From: Xanthobacteraceae bacterium
GTDB taxonomy: Bacteria; Pseudomonadota; Alphaproteobacteria; Rhizobiales; Xanthobacteraceae
Length of the DNA stretch: 7,571 nt
Direction: 5' to 3'
Assembly (NCBI GenBank): GCA_030043175.1
Contig: JASHYD010000410.1
Location: 1-7,571 of the forward strand
Shown: one piece after another, positions 1 through 5,594 of the stretch
How positions within the stretch are numbered: position 1 is the first letter of the stretch
Layout of the letters: every line of letters begins with the position of its first letter
Notes under the pieces: model-generated
Told to the model about the DNA's origin: nothing
What the model saw: only the letters and a program-made list of their open reading frames with translations
The model's database searches: none
Program-made: the position numbers and the translations under genes

Positions 1-310
1 CGTTGTCCAGAACGCGTTGCAAGCGACCGATGTGGCCGATCGAATGCAAGGTCGTGCCACCGATCTTGCGAACGCGTTCGGCGATCGCATCGGTGGTGGC
101 AAAGATCTGGTCGCCTTGCTCGTCAAGCAAAAGATGATAGTCGCGGAAATGTGGACCAGACATATGCCAATGAAAATTCTTCGTCTTCAGATACAGAGCG
201 AACATGTCGGCGAGCAGGATATTCAGTGCCCCCGAAAGATCCCGTACGGCATTCGGCTTGAGGTCGCCTCGTGTGTGAAGTGGAGCGGTCCTAGTTTCCC
301 GAACATTCAT
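1..310 (-). CDS. dps: Dps-family miniferritin, C-terminus cut by the window edge
   Basis: Dps proteins form dodecameric cytoplasmic shells that oxidise Fe(II) with hydrogen peroxide, store the iron and often protect DNA in starved or stressed cells. Only the first 103 codons are here; the frame is open to the window edge. The four-helix ferritin-like pattern is visible, including NFHWHMSGPHF (residues 45-55) and the alphaproteobacterial-style GGTTLHSIGHIGRLQR (84-99). Aligned by eye with E. coli Dps, the intersubunit ferroxidase ligands are all present: His47, His59 and Asp63 from one subunit, Asp74 and Glu78 from the other. The ATG start at 310 is supported by AAGGAG at 323-318 with a 7-nt spacer. 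The N-terminal tail (residues 1-18) has several Arg, His and Lys residues and could contact DNA, which is inference. No clear promoter was found upstream. Confidence 0.93.
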   Translation of the reverse strand, partial: MNVRETRTAPLHTRGDLKPNAVRDLSGALNILLADMFALYLKTKNFHWHMSGPHFRDYHLLLDEQGDQIFATTDAIAERVRKIGGTTLHSIGHIGRLQRVLDN

Positions 311-317
311 TTGCTGT

Positions 318-323
318 CTCCTT
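318..323 (-). promoter_or_regulatory. Ribosome binding site of dps
   Basis: AAGGAG on the minus strand, 7 nt before the ATG at 310. It fixes the dps start. Confidence 0.8.
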
Positions 324-708
324 CAGGAACATTCTCCATTGGACATCGTGGCTAGTAACAATCGGAGCGTCAGTGCGAGTCTCACAAGGTCCCATTCGGC
401 AGCGTGTCGGTCGTGACCCGCTACGGCGCCCATCCCTTCGCGGCACGGTCCTGACCCGGTTCGGAAAGCTCTGCCGCTTTTTGGCAACGTCCTCCTCGAT
501 CAACTGATCCGCTTGTAGAGGCGATTTGGACGGAGCAGCGTTCAAGCACCGCGACCTTAAATTGTGGAAATATCAGCGCCGTATCGCGGTTGTTCGAAAG
601 TGCAATGGCCCATGCAAGAACACCGAAGTTTGCGACTTGGGGGCTGTCAAGATTTCGGCTCCTACAAAGAATGAGAAACGAACATGATCTCTGCAGGCGG
701 ACTACAGG
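324..708. other. Gap without a credible gene, upstream of dps
   Basis: I see no convincing gene here. An 84-codon minus frame (545-291) begins with TTG, has no recognisable domain and runs into the dps ribosome site and first codons, so I do not call it. A perfect TTGACA hexamer lies on the minus strand at 650-645, but no good -10 follows at 16-18 nt. No terminator-like hairpin was seen after the gene that ends at 709. The dps promoter presumably lies in this gap but cannot be placed. Confidence 0.5.
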
Positions 709-1008
709 TCAAACGGGATAATATCGCATCGCCGAGCCAACTCTCTCCTTCCGTACAAGTCCACGCTTAATCAGCGTATTGCGCAGACCATCGGACTGTT
801 CTCTGTTCAAGAGCCGATTGAGTTCAGAGGGCCGTATTCCCGGGTGCGTTCTGATCAACGAAAGCGCCTTTTCTAGGTCGCTGACCTCGGGGCCCTGTTT
901 CGCTGATTTGACCGAGCGAGCTCTGTTCTTGGTTAGCTTCTGCCCGCGCGCGCCTTTCGTCCCTGTTTTGCCTGCTTGTGACCTTCGCTTCATCGCAGTC
1001 GTCCTCAT
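709..1008 (-). CDS. Small basic protein with a C-terminal winged-helix-like domain, function unknown
   Basis: A 99-residue protein not recognised by name. Residues 1-40 are strongly basic, with 13 Lys or Arg (for example KRR at 7-9) and many Gly, Ala, Ser and Thr, as in a disordered nucleic-acid-binding tail. Residues about 44-98 read like a compact winged helix: helix DLEKALSLIRTHPG, then RPSELNRLLN, then SDGLRNTLIKRGLVRKE, ending in a wing strand (RVGSAMRYYPV). The layout suggests a nucleoid-associated or regulatory DNA-binding protein, which is inference. The ATG at 1008 is chosen because AAGGA (1020-1016) sits 7 nt upstream. A GTG at 1023 would add five residues and would overlap the TGA of the preceding ORF as GTGA. 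The two readings are compatible with translational coupling. Confidence 0.65.
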   Translation of the reverse strand: MRTTAMKRRSQAGKTGTKGARGQKLTKNRARSVKSAKQGPEVSDLEKALSLIRTHPGIRPSELNRLLNREQSDGLRNTLIKRGLVRKERVGSAMRYYPV

Positions 1009-1019
1009 ACTGCCTTCCT

Positions 1020-1286
1020 TCACAGACGGCTCTGACGGGTCTTTCGTTCATTTTCGTGAAACGCCTGGCCGATCGACATAGTGAATCCATATTCCAGTTG
1101 TCCGGACTGATTAGTTAGCTCCGGCTTGGGATGACCGTAGGCGTAGACGGCCTTCACGGTATCGACCTGAAGGAAGGCCTCAAGCCGCTTTTCGATCTCC
1201 AGCGTGCGGTTCTTCCAATAGGCGCCGCGCAGGCCGTCCGAAACCGGGGTAAAGCAAGGGACGGCCCATTTGCAAGGCGCCGTCAA
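1020..1286 (-). CDS. Hypothetical protein or 3' gene remnant, unrecognised
   Basis: An 88-codon minus frame beginning with TTG at 1286. I recognise no family. Residues 19-88 have a protein-like composition: an amphipathic stretch LEIEKRLEAFLQVDTVKAVY (29-48), then AYGHPKPELTNQSGQLEYGF and a basic end. No good Shine-Dalgarno sequence precedes the TTG and there is no early ATG, so it may be the 3' part of a broken gene. Its TGA overlaps the GTG of the next gene as GTGA, and its TTG overlaps the TGA of a short upstream frame (1402-1283) as TTGA. One frameshift near 1285 would join the two into a protein of about 127 residues that starts right at the end of the DUF6510 gene. Existence as a functional gene is uncertain. 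Confidence 0.3.
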   Translation of the reverse strand: MTAPCKWAVPCFTPVSDGLRGAYWKNRTLEIEKRLEAFLQVDTVKAVYAYGHPKPELTNQSGQLEYGFTMSIGQAFHENERKTRQSRL

Positions 1287-1398
1287 CCGAAACGAAATTT
1301 CCGACCGAGCTCGATGAGTTGTGGCGCGGCACTCACCCTCGGCAGGCCCAAACCGCGACTGATGCTCTCCCTGCTCTGTGACGCCGTTGGCACCGCAG

Positions 1399-1683
1399 TC
1401 AACTCGGCGAGATCTCGGTGAATCTCAGCCAGCGTGCGCCCGCCATGTCGAGCCAGCGCCCGTGCGGCGTGCGAACTGCGCGCATCAGAATGCCCTCGCA
1501 ATGGGTGCAGCGCAGGACCACTCCCATCGGGGCCGCGTAGAGGCGCAGCGCGCCGACCGCCGCAGTCGAGCCGCAGGCCACGCATCGGATTTGTGCGCTC
1601 GTTGCATCACGAAGAAAAATCTCCTGCAGCAGGCCCGCCACGGCATTGGCGTCGAGCACGAAACCCGAACTCGTCTCAGTCAT
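1399..1683 (-). CDS. DUF6510 family protein, zinc-ribbon-like accessory of the Mo/flavin operon
   Basis: A 94-residue protein that I recognise as the DUF6510 type commonly encoded beside sulfite-oxidase-like enzymes and their reductases. The biochemical role is not established. Two CxxC pairs, CVAC (34-37) and CTHC (59-62), are about 21 residues apart and suggest one zinc-ribbon or other metal site. Between them runs a strand-rich segment (ALRLYAAPMGVVLRC), and it ends with conserved-looking WLDMAGARWLRF (77-88). There is no signal peptide or membrane segment. The ATG at 1683 is chosen because GGGAGGA at 1698-1692 lies 8 nt upstream and only 5 nt separate it from the stop of the flavoprotein gene. 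An ORF extension upstream of this ATG lies inside that gene and is not real. It is the last of the three tightly spaced genes. Confidence 0.85.
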   Translation of the reverse strand: MTETSSGFVLDANAVAGLLQEIFLRDATSAQIRCVACGSTAAVGALRLYAAPMGVVLRCTHCEGILMRAVRTPHGRWLDMAGARWLRFTEISPS

Positions 1684-1688
1684 GATGT

Positions 1689-2447
1689 CTATCCTCCCGA
1701 AGGCCCGAAGCGCTCGGTCTTGATGGCGGAGGGGTCGTGTCCGAGCTCGACCAAGAATCGTGACACGTCCTCCACGAACGCGGTTGGCCCACAAACGAAT
1801 ATCTTCGGGCCTTGCGCCGGCGGAAAACACGCTTCCGCAAGCAGTGCCCGATCGACCCTCCCGCGATGCCCGCTCCAGCCGACAGGCCGCTGACGGGTCA
1901 GCGTGTGCAGGACGCGCAAGCCTCCATCGAGCTTGCCCATTGCGTCGAGCTCGTTGGGAAAGATGATGTCATCCACGCTTCTGGACGAATAGATGAGGGT
2001 CGCAGGCGTCCCGTTCTCATGCCGCTCGCGGTGCCGCAACATCGCCATCAGTGGCGCGACGCCCGAGCCGCCGGCAATGAGACAAAGCGGTCCGCCCTTG
2101 GTCCAAACGAAATAACCGCCGATCGGCCCGCGTAGCTCGAACTGGTCGCCGATCCGTAGCTCATCGACCAGATAAGGCGAGACTTCGCCGTTCTCCAGGC
2201 GCTCCACCGTCAAGGCGAGGAACTCGCTATCCGGCGCTGAGGCGATCGAGTAGCTGCGCTGCGCCTGATATCCGTCCTCGGCGGTGAGCCGGATATCAAC
2301 ATGCTGGCCTGGCCGATGCCCCTGCCAGCCGCGGACGTTGAGCATCACGCTCTTCACGCGCGGCGTTTCGACGACGATGTCGCACACGCTGGCAAGCTGC
2401 CAGACGAGCCGCCGCGGCAGCGCGGCCGAAACCTCAATCGCCGTCAT
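1689..2447 (-). CDS. FAD/NAD(P)-binding ferredoxin-reductase-type oxidoreductase
   Basis: A 252-residue flavoprotein of the ferredoxin-NADP+ reductase superfamily, expected to move electrons between NAD(P)H and a partner, here probably the adjacent molybdoenzyme. Residues 10-115 form the FAD-binding beta-barrel, with RSYS (64-67) as the flavin-contact motif and GQHVDIRL (47-54) before it. Residues 118-245 form the NAD(P)-binding domain, with GGSGVAP (126-132) and CGPT (219-222). The protein ends soon after, at ERFGPSGG, so it lacks the C-terminal 2Fe-2S domain of phthalate-dioxygenase-type reductases. The ATG at 2447 lies 14 nt inside the end of the molybdoenzyme gene, indicating translational coupling, with GGAG about 11 nt upstream. 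A longer frame to 2627 only reads the overlapping gene out of frame. Cytoplasmic, with no signal peptide. Confidence 0.93.
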   Translation of the reverse strand: MTAIEVSAALPRRLVWQLASVCDIVVETPRVKSVMLNVRGWQGHRPGQHVDIRLTAEDGYQAQRSYSIASAPDSEFLALTVERLENGEVSPYLVDELRIGDQFELRGPIGGYFVWTKGGPLCLIAGGSGVAPLMAMLRHRERHENGTPATLIYSSRSVDDIIFPNELDAMGKLDGGLRVLHTLTRQRPVGWSGHRGRVDRALLAEACFPPAQGPKIFVCGPTAFVEDVSRFLVELGHDPSAIKTERFGPSGG

Positions 2448-3051
2448 ATCGCTGCTCTCTCCAGGGATCCCCATAGATGTGATAGCCGAGCGATTCCCAG
2501 AACCCCGGCTGATCGTGGTCCATGAAGCGCAGCTGCTGCACCCATTTCGCACTCTTCCAGAAATAGAGGTGCGGGACGAGCAGCCGGGCCGGGCCGCCAT
2601 GCGCCGGAAGGATCGGCAATCCGTCATAGCGGGTCGCGATCATGGCCTTGCCGGCGACGAGATCGGCGACCGGAAGGTTCGTCGAGTAGCCGCCATGGGA
2701 GTGGGCGATGAGGTAGGGTCCGGGCGGCTCCGCAAGGCCGGCCGCCTTCAGCAAATCGTCAAAGGTCACGCCCCGCCAGGTCGTATCGAGCTTCGACCAT
2801 TTGGTGACGCAATGGATATCCGTCTTAAGCGTTGTCTGGGGAAGCGCCTCGAATTGGGCCCAGTCCCAGTTGCCGACCAATGATCCTTCGGCCTGAAGGG
2901 CGAGCGTCCAGTTCGCGACCTTGAGATCGGGCGTAGGCCCTGCGGAAAGAACAGGGAAATCGGTCGTGACATACTGGCCGGGCGGCACGCGGTCCTTCGG
3001 GATTTGCTCCTGCCGTCTCGACCGAAAGCCGCGGGTGATGGGCGGGTTCAT
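2434..3051 (-). CDS. Sulfite-oxidase-like molybdopterin-dependent oxidoreductase
   Basis: A 205-residue protein of the sulfite oxidase/MsrP (YedY) fold, in the short bacterial sulfite-oxidase-like branch. It is expected to hold one molybdopterin; the substrate is unknown. Cys81 in TDIHCVTKWSKLD (77-89) matches the Mo-ligand cysteine of the family, followed by TWRGVTFDDLL (91-101) and SHGGYSTNLP, then a pocket segment with LPAHGGPARLLVPHLYFWKSAKW. The C-terminus GFWESLGYHIYGDPWREQRY is typical of this branch. The N-terminus (FRSRRQEQIPKDRVPPGQ) has paired arginines but no hydrophobic stretch, so no Tat export is predicted. The ATG at 3051 is set by AAAGGAG (3064-3058) 6 nt upstream. An open frame to 3603 is an artefact of high GC. 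It lacks a dimerisation domain and heme domain. It is the first gene of the three-gene operon. Confidence 0.93.
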   Translation of the reverse strand: MNPPITRGFRSRRQEQIPKDRVPPGQYVTTDFPVLSAGPTPDLKVANWTLALQAEGSLVGNWDWAQFEALPQTTLKTDIHCVTKWSKLDTTWRGVTFDDLLKAAGLAEPPGPYLIAHSHGGYSTNLPVADLVAGKAMIATRYDGLPILPAHGGPARLLVPHLYFWKSAKWVQQLRFMDHDQPGFWESLGYHIYGDPWREQRYDGD

Positions 3052-3057
3052 TGCCGT

Positions 3058-3064
3058 CTCCTTT
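3058..3064 (-). promoter_or_regulatory. Ribosome binding site that sets the molybdoenzyme start
   Basis: AAAGGAG on the minus strand, 6 nt before the ATG at 3051. It rules out the much longer open frame that begins at 3603. Confidence 0.8.
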
Positions 3065-3155
3065 AGGTCCGGGCAGTTTGTGCAGCGCCGGTCTCTGCTC
3101 GCCGTTTTTTGAATCTCGGTTCGCCCCGACCTTTCGCCTCTCGAACCTACCAAAG

Positions 3156-3169
3156 CGGCATATGTGCCG
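3156..3169. promoter_or_regulatory. Inverted repeat CGGCA-N4-TGCCG upstream of the molybdoenzyme operon
   Basis: A perfect 5+5 bp inverted repeat with a TATG centre, about 105 bp before the ATG of the first operon gene. The position would suit an operator, but no regulator gene is adjacent and no clear -35/-10 pair was found next to it. The call rests on symmetry only. Confidence 0.25.
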
Positions 3170-3376
3170 AAATGGGAGGCCGCGCTAGCCGACATCACCC
3201 CGGGGCCAAGCAGAATTGTCGAAAACGAGCTTGCGGAGGCGGCGGTTGGTTTGACGACGTCATTCCACCGGTCGCCCTGCGAGGCTGGGTTCAACAAAGC
3301 GAGGGGAAGCAGCCGCCATGGGCCAAACCCAAACGAGATCGATGGCGGAGATGAGGACGCGTGCATTTGCTGCCTC

Positions 3377-3520
3377 TGGCCGCCACGCCTTGATCGGGAC
3401 GTCGCCGAGAGAACGAATAACCGTGATCGGACGCACATAGTCGTAGTTTCGTACGCCTGCCTCTCACCACCTTGCGCGGCAACCATCAAAGAGGCCCAGT
3501 TCTCGGAGCGTCTTCGCCAT
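3377..3520 (-). pseudogene. Probable remnant of a vanadium-haloperoxidase/PAP2-type gene
   Basis: On the minus strand a frame from 3520 reads MAKTLRELGLFDGCRARW, then TGA at 3466-3464, then EAGVRNYDYVRPITVIR and SLGDVPIKAWRP. I recognise this as the pattern around the helix of vanadium-dependent haloperoxidase-like (PAP2 superfamily) proteins: a LFDAxIAxW-like helix, a YDYVRPITAIR motif, then an IRAW-type strand. The Arg of VRP is part of the family's vanadate or phosphate pocket. The frame stays open to 3262 but loses resemblance, and the SGHS motif expected further on is not seen. The in-frame stop, absent N-terminal half and absent C-terminal half argue for a dead fragment. The similarity is by eye and short, so the family call is tentative. 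Confidence 0.42.
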
Positions 3521-3617
3521 TTCGCGATTCGCGAAGTCATTTGGGCTGCTCGGCGCGGACGAACTCTCGACGCATCCATTGTGTCAACACGGATGGCTTT
3601 CACGCCACTGGGTCCTC

Positions 3618-3631
3618 TTGATCCAAATCAA
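3618..3631. promoter_or_regulatory. Perfect FixK/FNR-type box (anaerobox)
   Basis: TTGATCCAAATCAA, an exact match to the TTGAT-N4-ATCAA consensus bound by FNR/FixK-class regulators, which turn on genes at low oxygen in rhizobia and relatives. It is fully palindromic in its half-sites, so it could act in either direction. A start site about 41 nt from its centre would fall near 3583 on the minus strand or near 3666 on the plus strand. No intact gene begins at a suitable distance: the molybdoenzyme ATG is about 570 bp away and there is no plus-strand gene. It may be a relic or drive a long leader. Confidence 0.6.
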
Positions 3632-3921
3632 GAAGGGCTTTCGTCTTCGACCGACCGGCTTTCTGAAAAGGACTGGTCCTCGCTCAGTTTGCCATCGCGG
3701 GCGTATCTGCGAGCCCCGCCGGCACACTATAGCGCCATCGGTTCAACCGGAAATGCCCGTTCGCTAGCGATTCGATAGATTGCGGCTATGGTCTCGGCCG
3801 CCCTTTTTCGCGTCCCGATCGGGGCACGCGTGAACAAACCGGTCGGGCCACGTGACGTGAAGGATAACTAGTGCGAGCCTCTCGTGCAGTTCTTGAGTGG
3901 GCAACCCAATCGAGGCTGGCA

Positions 3922-4632
3922 TTAGGTCGCAGACCGCAGCGCGGCGAGCATGTCCTCGATCGCCATACGCATGCGGTAGTCCGGATCGACAAAGCGTGCG
4001 TGGACAATCCCGTCGGTGCCGATGACAAAGGTGGCGGGAATCGGGAGCAGCCAATTGTCGGTGCCCTGTGACACTGACGGATCCCATCCCGAGTTGACCA
4101 TCATGCGCCTCAACTCGTCTCCGACATAAATCGCAAGGCCAAGGGACATCGCATAGCCGTTGTCCACATCCGTGAGAACTGGAAACGGCGCCTTGGCATC
4201 GGCTTTAAGGCACGCCGCGAAACTTTGGCGATCGGGCACGATTGCGGCGATGTGGCGGTGCTCGGCAGATACTTCCTCCTCAGCGCGCGCCAAAGCGTCG
4301 ACGTTCATGCGACAGTAGGGGCACCAGTGCCCCCGATTGAATGCTATCGCAACCGGCCCCTCCCCAAGGAGATCATCGAGGCGGAGGAGCCGTCCTTGCT
4401 CGTCGGGCAGAAGGAACGCTGGCATTGACTCGCCCACCCTAGGTGCCGTCGCTCCGGCACCATTCTCCGAGAGGCGGCTGACCAGTGCGTCGACGGCTGC
4501 GGCGAAATCTGGACGCACACGCCTTAGCTCATCCGCAAAAGCCTGCAGACGATCGGCCAGGGGAAGCTCCAGGGTGCGGCAGCGCACGAACGAGTCTTCG
4601 AGGATGTCGTTGAGGGTACGTTCCGTGGTCAA
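3922..4632 (-). CDS. Peroxiredoxin-like (AhpC/TSA, redoxin-fold) protein with CPYC motif
   Basis: A 236-residue cytoplasmic thioredoxin-fold protein, probably a thiol peroxidase or reductase acting on hydroperoxides. Residues 1-60 are a helical N-terminal extension typical of the larger peroxiredoxin-like family. The redoxin domain spans about 64-232: VGESMPAFLLPDEQG (66-80), a strand VAIAFNRGHW, the active site CPYC (104-107) and the cis-proline segment PATFVIG (199-205). Having both cysteines in a CxxC pair, instead of separate peroxidatic and resolving cysteines, is as in PrxQ-like or thioredoxin-like members. The start is TTG at 4632, supported by AGAGGAG (4645-4639) 6 nt upstream; no in-frame ATG is near. 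The TTG overlaps the stop of the LysR gene (TTGA), so the two are almost surely cotranscribed and coupled. No terminator was found after the stop. Confidence 0.9.
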   Translation of the reverse strand: MTTERTLNDILEDSFVRCRTLELPLADRLQAFADELRRVRPDFAAAVDALVSRLSENGAGATAPRVGESMPAFLLPDEQGRLLRLDDLLGEGPVAIAFNRGHWCPYCRMNVDALARAEEEVSAEHRHIAAIVPDRQSFAACLKADAKAPFPVLTDVDNGYAMSLGLAIYVGDELRRMMVNSGWDPSVSQGTDNWLLPIPATFVIGTDGIVHARFVDPDYRMRMAIEDMLAALRSAT

Positions 4633-5567
4633 TGAGCTCTCCTCTGTTGCTTCGGCCCCATGTCGAAGCCCCAGTCAGCGGCTCGCAGCAGATTGATCAG
4701 AGTGGCACAAGCGATTGCGCGGTGTCGGCCCGCGACAGTGTAGACCGACACCTTGCGCACGAGATTGAGCTGTTTGAGGGGTATGCGGCAGAGCGCGCTC
4801 GTTTCTACTGCTCCGACGGGAATGATCGCGACTCCAAGGTCTGCTCTAAGCAAAGCCAGCAAGTCTTCTTGCGCCGCTACCCGATAGGTGGCGGTTTCGA
4901 GGATCCCATACGAGTTCAGCCAGGCTCTGAGTTCCTCGGCCATCTCACAGTCGGGATTGGTCAGGAAGGTCTCAGAAGCGAGGTCCTTGAATTCGACTGC
5001 GTTACTACCTGCCAACCGGTGCGCCCGACTGACGACGAGATCAAACGGTTCATCAAACAACGGAAAGGCATTAAGCCTCGACCACGTTTCATCGAGTGGA
5101 CCGGCGATCGCCAGCTCAACCGTGCCCAATTTCAGGTATTCGGCGACCTCGGCGCCTGAGCCGCGACGCAAGTTCAGTTGAAGGCCCGGCAAGACCCGAG
5201 ACAACTCCCGAAGCGTTGGTGTGAATGGCTCGAGCGGAACGGTTTGCGAGATCGCCACCGTGAGCGGCGCCGCCTCGCCCTTCCTGATAGAGGCGGCCAC
5301 CATCTTCGCCGTAATGGCTGTTTCGTAGCACTGGCGCAGCATAGGGAGCATGCGGTGGCCGAGCTCCGTGAGGTGCGACAACGCCCGCTCCCGGCGAAAC
5401 AACTCGCCGCCGAGTTCGCTTTCAAGGGCCTTGATAGCACGGGTCAGCGAGGGTTGCGCGACGTTGCACCGCTCTGCCGCTCTGGTCCAATTCAGCGTCT
5501 CGCTGACTGCCAAGAAGTATCGGATTTGGTGCATCTCCAAGATAGGCCCCGCTACACGCTCAGACAT
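4629..5567 (-). CDS. LysR-family transcriptional regulator
   Basis: A 312-residue LysR-type regulator. The N-terminal winged helix-turn-helix spans about residues 13-72 (MHQIRYFLAV, LNWTRAAERCNVAQPSLTRA, LESELGGELFRRE), then a linker helix, then the effector domain (about 95-295), with LTVAIS at its start and LELAIAGPLD-type and ADLGVAIIP-type strands. Cys207 sits in NPDCEM, where several peroxide- or thiol-linked LysR relatives carry a cysteine; there is no OxyR-like second cysteine close by, so redox sensing is only a guess. The start is uncertain: ATG at 5567 is used; TTG at 5540 or ATG at 5534 would give the common MEMHQ or MHQ beginning, and none has a strong ribosome site. The gene overlaps the peroxiredoxin gene by 4 nt, so it likely controls that gene and itself. 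It follows the hydrolase pseudogene by 27 nt. Confidence 0.92.
   Translation of the reverse strand: MSERVAGPILEMHQIRYFLAVSETLNWTRAAERCNVAQPSLTRAIKALESELGGELFRRERALSHLTELGHRMLPMLRQCYETAITAKMVAASIRKGEAAPLTVAISQTVPLEPFTPTLRELSRVLPGLQLNLRRGSGAEVAEYLKLGTVELAIAGPLDETWSRLNAFPLFDEPFDLVVSRAHRLAGSNAVEFKDLASETFLTNPDCEMAEELRAWLNSYGILETATYRVAAQEDLLALLRADLGVAIIPVGAVETSALCRIPLKQLNLVRKVSVYTVAGRHRAIACATLINLLRAADWGFDMGPKQQRRAH
4639..4645 (-). promoter_or_regulatory. Ribosome binding site deciding the TTG start of the peroxiredoxin
   Basis: AGAGGAG inside the last codons of the LysR gene, 6 nt before the TTG at 4632. With no ATG in frame nearby it is the main support for the rare TTG start. Confidence 0.7.
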
Positions 5568-5594
5568 CAACGATAGTGATCTCGCTTCACGGGC

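Larger units (their letters stand above)
3065..3921. other. Long gene-poor stretch between the peroxiredoxin and the molybdoenzyme operon
   Basis: About 860 bp with no intact gene I would defend. It holds the FixK-type box, the haloperoxidase-like relic, the CGGCA inverted repeat and, at 3809-3830, an imperfect hairpin (CGCGT stem around the palindrome CCCGATCGGG). A 204-codon plus frame (3164-3778) and the upstream part of the long minus frame (3603-3052) are rich in Ser, Arg and Pro without domain character; they read as GC-driven open frames. A 52-codon minus frame starts at 3922 as TAATG on the peroxiredoxin stop, but has no recognisable content. Confidence 0.5.

Noticed and set aside
291..545. 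84-codon minus frame overlapping the dps start
   Set aside because: TTG start, no domain, covers the dps ribosome site; probably chance.
645..650. TTGACA as the -35 of a dps promoter
   Set aside because: No acceptable -10 hexamer at 16-18 nt; the position is far upstream of the start.
2284..2883. 199-codon plus-strand frame
   Set aside because: Shadow antisense to the well-supported flavoprotein and molybdoenzyme genes.
3052..3603. Upstream extension of the molybdoenzyme frame to a GTG at 3603 (389 codons in total)
   Set aside because: The family domain and a strong AAAGGAG both point to ATG 3051; the extension is Ser/Arg-rich without domain character and overlaps a relic in another frame.
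3164..3778. 204-codon plus-strand open frame
   Set aside because: Low-complexity, no recognisable domain, antisense to the haloperoxidase-like relic; no supporting ribosome site.
3809..3830. Hairpin with a CCCGATCGGG core as a terminator of the peroxiredoxin transcript
   Set aside because: On the minus strand it is followed by A residues, not a U-run; the T-run lies on the wrong side.
3764..3922. 52-codon minus frame starting as TAATG on the peroxiredoxin stop
   Set aside because: The overlap is suggestive, but the peptide has no recognisable content and no ribosome site of its own was evident.
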